Positions 14,448 through 17,352 of a DNA stretch of 17,352 nucleotides are shown here, in pieces. Below the pieces are notes generated by a model. The model made no database searches, was not told the DNA's origin, and saw nothing but the letters and a program-made list of their open reading frames with translations. Positions within the stretch are counted from its first letter, which is position 1. Each line of letters begins with the position of its first letter. The stretch is from an uncultured Bacteroidales bacterium. Its GTDB lineage: Bacteria; Bacteroidota; Bacteroidia; Bacteroidales; Paludibacteraceae. The stretch spans positions 1-17,352 of the forward strand of contig CALCGR010000089.1 in assembly GCA_937901025.1 (NCBI GenBank), in the 5' to 3' direction. The position numbers and the translations under genes were made by a program.

Positions 14448-15194
14448 ATGAAACTGCTAGAGATAAAAAACTTACACGCCTCCATCGCCGGCAAGCCTAT
14501 CCTTAAAGGGATTAACTTAACCATCAATGCGGGCGAAGTGCACGCGATTATGGGACCTAACGGGGCCGGCAAGTCGACGCTTAGTGCCGTACTCACCGGT
14601 CATCCCGCTTATACCGTCACCGAAGGTGAGGTGCTGCTCAACGGAAAGGACTTACTCGCGATGCCCCCCGAACAACGGGCACGCGAAGGAGTGTTCCTTA
14701 GTTTCCAATATCCGGTGGAGATACCCGGGGTATCGATGACGAACTTCCTGCGGGCTGCGGTGAATGAAAAACGACAATACGAGGGTAAACAGCCGCTTAA
14801 AGCCACGGAGTTCCTAAGGCTTATGCGCGAGAAGAAACAACTGCTCGAAATGGCGGATAAACTGGATAACCGTGCGGTCAACGAAGGTTTCTCCGGGGGC
14901 GAAAAAAAGAAAAACGAGATCTTCCAAATGGCGATGTTAGAGCCCTGTCTCAGTATCTTGGACGAAACGGATTCCGGTCTGGATATCGATGCCCTGCGTA
15001 TTGTGGCGTCGGGGGTAACGAAACTCAAGACACCCCAAAACGCGTCCATCGTCATCACGCACTATCAACGATTGCTCGATTATATCGTACCCGATTTTGT
15101 ACACGTGCTCGCGGACGGGCAGATCGTTAAGACCGGGGATAAGTCTTTAGCCCTGGAATTAGAAGAAAAAGGCTACGAATGGCTCAACCAATAA
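14448..15194 (+). CDS. sufC: Fe-S cluster assembly ATPase SufC
   Basis: Cytoplasmic ABC-type ATPase that drives the SufBCD scaffold for Fe-S cluster assembly. The 248-aa protein shows Walker A GPNGAGKS (36-43), Q-loop FQYP (Q87), the SufC-specific PVEIPGVSMTNFLR (89-102), signature GFSGGEKKKNEI (147-158), Walker B SILDETDSGLDID (169-181) and H-loop VITHYQRLL (H205). The SufC-type features separate it from transport ATPases. It starts one base after the M28 gene. sufB, usually just upstream in Bacteroidota, is not here. The sufD start overlaps the last 16 bases. Confidence 0.98.
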   Translation: MKLLEIKNLHASIAGKPILKGINLTINAGEVHAIMGPNGAGKSTLSAVLTGHPAYTVTEGEVLLNGKDLLAMPPEQRAREGVFLSFQYPVEIPGVSMTNFLRAAVNEKRQYEGKQPLKATEFLRLMREKKQLLEMADKLDNRAVNEGFSGGEKKKNEIFQMAMLEPCLSILDETDSGLDIDALRIVASGVTKLKTPQNASIVITHYQRLLDYIVPDFVHVLADGQIVKTGDKSLALELEEKGYEWLNQ

Positions 15195-15787
15195 TCATAT
15201 ACGAATCGGGTCATTATACCTACCGGCAGACCGAACCTTCCGATTTGCAGGTGTATGTCCTTTGCCTTTCCTCCGCCGATATCGAGATCGAAGTAGAACA
15301 GTCGGCACCGAATGCGAAAGTCGATATCCGCGCCCTGGCGTATATATCTAATAAGGATTGCGCGCGCATACATACGCACGTGAGCCATCTCGCCTCCGAC
15401 ACGACGTCTAACCAAACGGTTAAGTTCGTAATCAACGACGAGGCTACAGGAGAGTTCTTCGGTGACCTGAATATCGCCCATGGGGTTCAGCGTATCGATG
15501 CCCAACAGACCAATCGAAATATCCTTCTCAGTGAGGATGCGCAGATGCGTACACGTCCCCAACTCATCATCTATGCCGATGATGTGAAGGCGTCTCACGG
15601 GGCTACCACGGGACAACTCGACGAGAATGCTCTCTTCTATATGCAACAAAGGGGAATCGGTGTGGAGACGGCGAAGCAGATGCTCCTCAAAGCGTTTGTA
15701 CAAGATGTACTACCGCTCTCTACGGATGGCGTAGTCGAGCATATCCAGAAGCGCTTGCTTGAACTCGGACTCACGGAAGATTGTTAA
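15179..15787 (+). CDS. sufD: Short SufD-like Fe-S scaffold subunit
   Basis: A 202-aa SufD homologue, about half the usual 420-450 aa. What remains is the beta-helix region (ITYESG-like opening through TTSNQTVKFVINDEATGEFFGD, QNTNRNILLSEDAQMRTRPQL-type strands) and the C-terminal helical domain with the SufD motif ASHGATTGQLDENALFY. H140 in that motif lies 62 residues from the end, matching the position of His360 in E. coli SufD, the residue implicated in cluster assembly with SufB. SufB normally lacks this GATxGQLDE form, so the call is SufD. The N-terminal domain is absent: an in-frame stop lies at 15140-15142 and the rest is sufC. The start overlaps sufC by 16 bases; the last 78 bases overlap the polyprenyl synthase in antisense. 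No frameshift is evident, so it is probably a natural short form. Confidence 0.88.
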   Translation: MAQPIIIYESGHYTYRQTEPSDLQVYVLCLSSADIEIEVEQSAPNAKVDIRALAYISNKDCARIHTHVSHLASDTTSNQTVKFVINDEATGEFFGDLNIAHGVQRIDAQQTNRNILLSEDAQMRTRPQLIIYADDVKASHGATTGQLDENALFYMQQRGIGVETAKQMLLKAFVQDVLPLSTDGVVEHIQKRLLELGLTEDC

Positions 15788-16690
15788 GGCGTCCATGGCC
15801 TTACGGCGATATTCTTCCATTTTCTTATACGCATAGTTTACCCCTTGATAACGGAGTACGAACGACTTGATGTCCTCCTGGATATCCGTCGTTTTTCCGT
15901 CTTCTTGAGCGCATAGCGCCTCGGCTTGCTTGCGTATCGCGGCGGCCTCGTCCTTGGTGGCGCGCTGCAAAGAGATGATGAGCGGCAGCGTCACTTTGCC
16001 GTCGCGTATATCGTTCATCGTGGGTTTACCCAACTCCTCCGAATCGGAATAGTCTAAGATATCGTCCTTGAGTTGAAAACACATCCCTAAGTTAATCCCG
16101 AACGTGCGGAGAGCCTGCTCTTGTTTGCCCGTCGCCAGACACGACTGCGCACCCGCTTGTGCACAGGTTCCGAATAACTCAGCGGTTTTTTGGTGGATGA
16201 TATCAAAATATTGCTTCTCGCTAATCCACATCGATTGCCCTGCGTGCAACTGACTTAACTCCCCCTTACTGAGCACTTGCCCCATCTTTGCTACCAGATG
16301 GACAATCGAATGGCAACGCAAATCATCAATCATCTCTATCACCTTGGCGAGTATATAATCACCTACCAAGACCGCCACTTTATTGGTCCACTGCTCCTGA
16401 ATGGCGGCTTTTCCTCGTCGCATAGGGGAGTGATCCACCACATCGTCGTGTACGAGGGTGGCTGTATGTAAGAGCTCCAAGGCTACCGCGGTGCTAATCG
16501 TCTTATCCGTTACTCCCCGCGCGATGGCTGCGGACAATAACACCAGTTGCGGACGCAACTGCTTGCCGCGTTGCAGGTGAATATAATGCAGCACCTCTTG
16601 CAAGGTTGCTTGGTCTGTGTTTAACGCTTGTTCAAAACTTTGCTCAAACGCTTTCCATTCCTCAGGTAAAAGTTGTTGTATCGTTCTCAT
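15710..16690 (-). CDS. Long-chain polyprenyl diphosphate synthase
   Basis: Condenses isopentenyl diphosphate onto an allylic primer to make a trans polyprenyl diphosphate, likely the side-chain precursor of menaquinone. The 326-aa protein has GKQLRPQL (42-49), the first Asp-rich motif DDVVD (82-86) with MRRGK following, QLHAGQ region, HQKTAELFGTCAQ (166-178), the second Asp-rich motif DDILD (209-213), and GKPTMNDIRDGKVTLPLI (221-238). The residues 4 and 5 before the first motif are small (T78, A77), not aromatic, which points to a long product (for example octaprenyl). Its ATG overlaps the upstream flippase stop (ATGA), so the two are co-translated. Its last 25 codons plus stop lie opposite the last 25 codons and stop of sufD. 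Confidence 0.93.
   Translation of the reverse strand: MRTIQQLLPEEWKAFEQSFEQALNTDQATLQEVLHYIHLQRGKQLRPQLVLLSAAIARGVTDKTISTAVALELLHTATLVHDDVVDHSPMRRGKAAIQEQWTNKVAVLVGDYILAKVIEMIDDLRCHSIVHLVAKMGQVLSKGELSQLHAGQSMWISEKQYFDIIHQKTAELFGTCAQAGAQSCLATGKQEQALRTFGINLGMCFQLKDDILDYSDSEELGKPTMNDIRDGKVTLPLIISLQRATKDEAAAIRKQAEALCAQEDGKTTDIQEDIKSFVLRYQGVNYAYKKMEEYRRKAMDALTIFRESEFKQALLDMLDYAIRRER
15785..15803 (+). other. Stem-loop at the sufD stop codon
   Basis: TAAGGC and GCCTTA form a perfect 6-bp stem with a 7-base loop, beginning with the sufD stop codon itself. No T run follows on the plus strand, so it is not a convincing intrinsic terminator, but it may limit 3' decay. It lies within the opposite-strand polyprenyl synthase gene. 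Confidence 0.25.
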
Positions 16691-17352
16691 TTACGTTCAA
16701 TTAACGATTTCAAGTCTAACTTATAAGTGATACCGATAAATCCAATCATCAAGATCGTACTCCACACATAATGGAGGCTCGTGACCATCGTTTCACTCAT
16801 ATTTGCTACTTTCAATCCGTAGTTGCCGCCGTAATAAGCCCCTAAGAAACAAAGGGTAAGTAACGTATATCCTCCCGCGGAACGCAGGTCGTAAGGGATA
16901 CGCAAGTGACGTTTGCCGACGAGGTAGGAGATGAGCATAATCACGAAGTAACAGACGAGACTGCTGCCGCACGAAGCCCAATAACCAATCTTCGGTACCC
17001 AAACTAGTTGCAGAACCAGCGTGATAACGAACCCGATCAAACTCAAGTACGCACCCCATTTGGTTTGGTCTGTCAGTTTGTACCAGAAACTGAGGTTAAA
17101 ATATATGCCTTGGAACACATAGGTCCAAAGTACGACGGGCACAATCTTGAGTCCGCTCCAGTAACTGCTGGGAATGATATACTTGAAGATATCCAGATAA
17201 AAGATAACGCCTAACAGAATCATCAGCGAGAAGATGATATAGTATTTCATCGCATCGGCGTATGCCTCAACGGAATTGCGGTCCTTGTGCTTGGCAAACA
17301 CGAACGGTTCGTAGGCATAGCGGAACGCTTGCGTGAACATCATCATCACCAT
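16687..17352 (-). CDS. Polysaccharide flippase-like membrane protein, C-terminal part
   Basis: The 221 residues visible belong to a larger gene that runs off the right edge; the true start is outside the window. At least six hydrophobic segments are seen (for example YYIIFSLMILLGVIFYLDIF, AYLSLIGFVITLVLQLVWV, SLVCYFVIMLISYLVG, GGYTLLTLCFLGAYYGG, TILMIGFIGITYKLDL). The motif EPFVFAKHKDRNSVEAYADAMKYY and the WVPKIGYWASCGSSL segment resemble the C-terminal half of Bacteroidota polysaccharide-export flippases of the Wzx/MATE-like group. It overlaps the polyprenyl synthase start by 4 bases, so it is upstream in the same operon. It differs from the flippase at 7398, and the two are probably not recent duplicates. 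Substrate unknown. Confidence 0.8.
   Translation of the reverse strand: MVMMMFTQAFRYAYEPFVFAKHKDRNSVEAYADAMKYYIIFSLMILLGVIFYLDIFKYIIPSSYWSGLKIVPVVLWTYVFQGIYFNLSFWYKLTDQTKWGAYLSLIGFVITLVLQLVWVPKIGYWASCGSSLVCYFVIMLISYLVGKRHLRIPYDLRSAGGYTLLTLCFLGAYYGGNYGLKVANMSETMVTSLHYVWSTILMIGFIGITYKLDLKSLIERK

Noticed and set aside
1..17352. CRISPR arrays, insertion sequences, tRNA genes, toxin-antitoxin pairs, polymorphic invertible promoters
   Set aside because: I looked on both strands for spaced direct repeats, terminal inverted repeats, transposase motifs and cloverleaf signatures and found none; there is almost no non-coding room for them.

Overview
ORGANISM. The window looks like chromosomal DNA from a member of Bacteroidota, most likely order Bacteroidales; I cannot name a genus. 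Three things support this. All four promoters I can see fit the Bacteroidota consensus (TTTG near -33, then TAnnTTTG near -7, about 20 bases apart). Shine-Dalgarno sequences are essentially absent. The gene families fit: a TonB with the PEFPGG-type C-terminal domain, a DUF4290 protein, and a sufC-sufD pair. G+C is roughly half by eye. LAYOUT. (1) 3-4503, plus strand: a tripartite efflux unit (lipoprotein adaptor, HAE1-type RND pump) followed by a small PII-like protein; no outer-membrane channel gene is present inside the window. (2) 4504-7271, minus strand: tonB-recG operon. (3) 7398-8666, plus: an O-antigen/polysaccharide flippase with its own promoter. (4) 8646-10985, minus: ssb, a FemAB-like acyltransferase and a group-4-type glycosyltransferase. 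(5) 11082-15787, plus: a tightly packed six-gene operon: secreted endonuclease/exonuclease/phosphatase-fold protein, DUF4290 protein, PRPP synthetase, M28/glutaminyl-cyclase-like lipoprotein, SufC, and a short SufD. (6) 15710-17352, minus: long-chain polyprenyl diphosphate synthase preceded by the C-terminal part of a second flippase, cut by the window edge. HOW THE GENES FIT TOGETHER. Several serve the envelope: the efflux pump, TonB energising, two lipid-linked glycan flippases, a glycosyltransferase, a FemAB-like transferase, and polyprenyl diphosphate (the carrier-lipid or quinone-tail precursor). The others are housekeeping: RecG, SSB, PRPP supply and Fe-S assembly. ARCHITECTURE. Coding density is extreme: only about 260 bases are non-coding, nearly all in the two divergent promoter regions (7272-7397 and 10986-11081). 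The three convergent gene pairs abut (0 bp) or overlap (21 and 78 bp), so terminators, if any, must lie inside coding sequence. The most interesting signals are: the shared 16-base element and identical promoter geometry of the tonB-recG and ssb operons; homopolymer tracts filling the flippase promoter spacer; the 78-bp codon-aligned antisense overlap of sufD and the polyprenyl synthase; the half-length SufD; an SSB without the acidic tip; and the PII-like protein coupled to an HAE1 pump. I saw no tRNA, rRNA, CRISPR array, insertion sequence or phage gene. There is no clear, entirely new system here; the candidates are listed as findings with honest scores.
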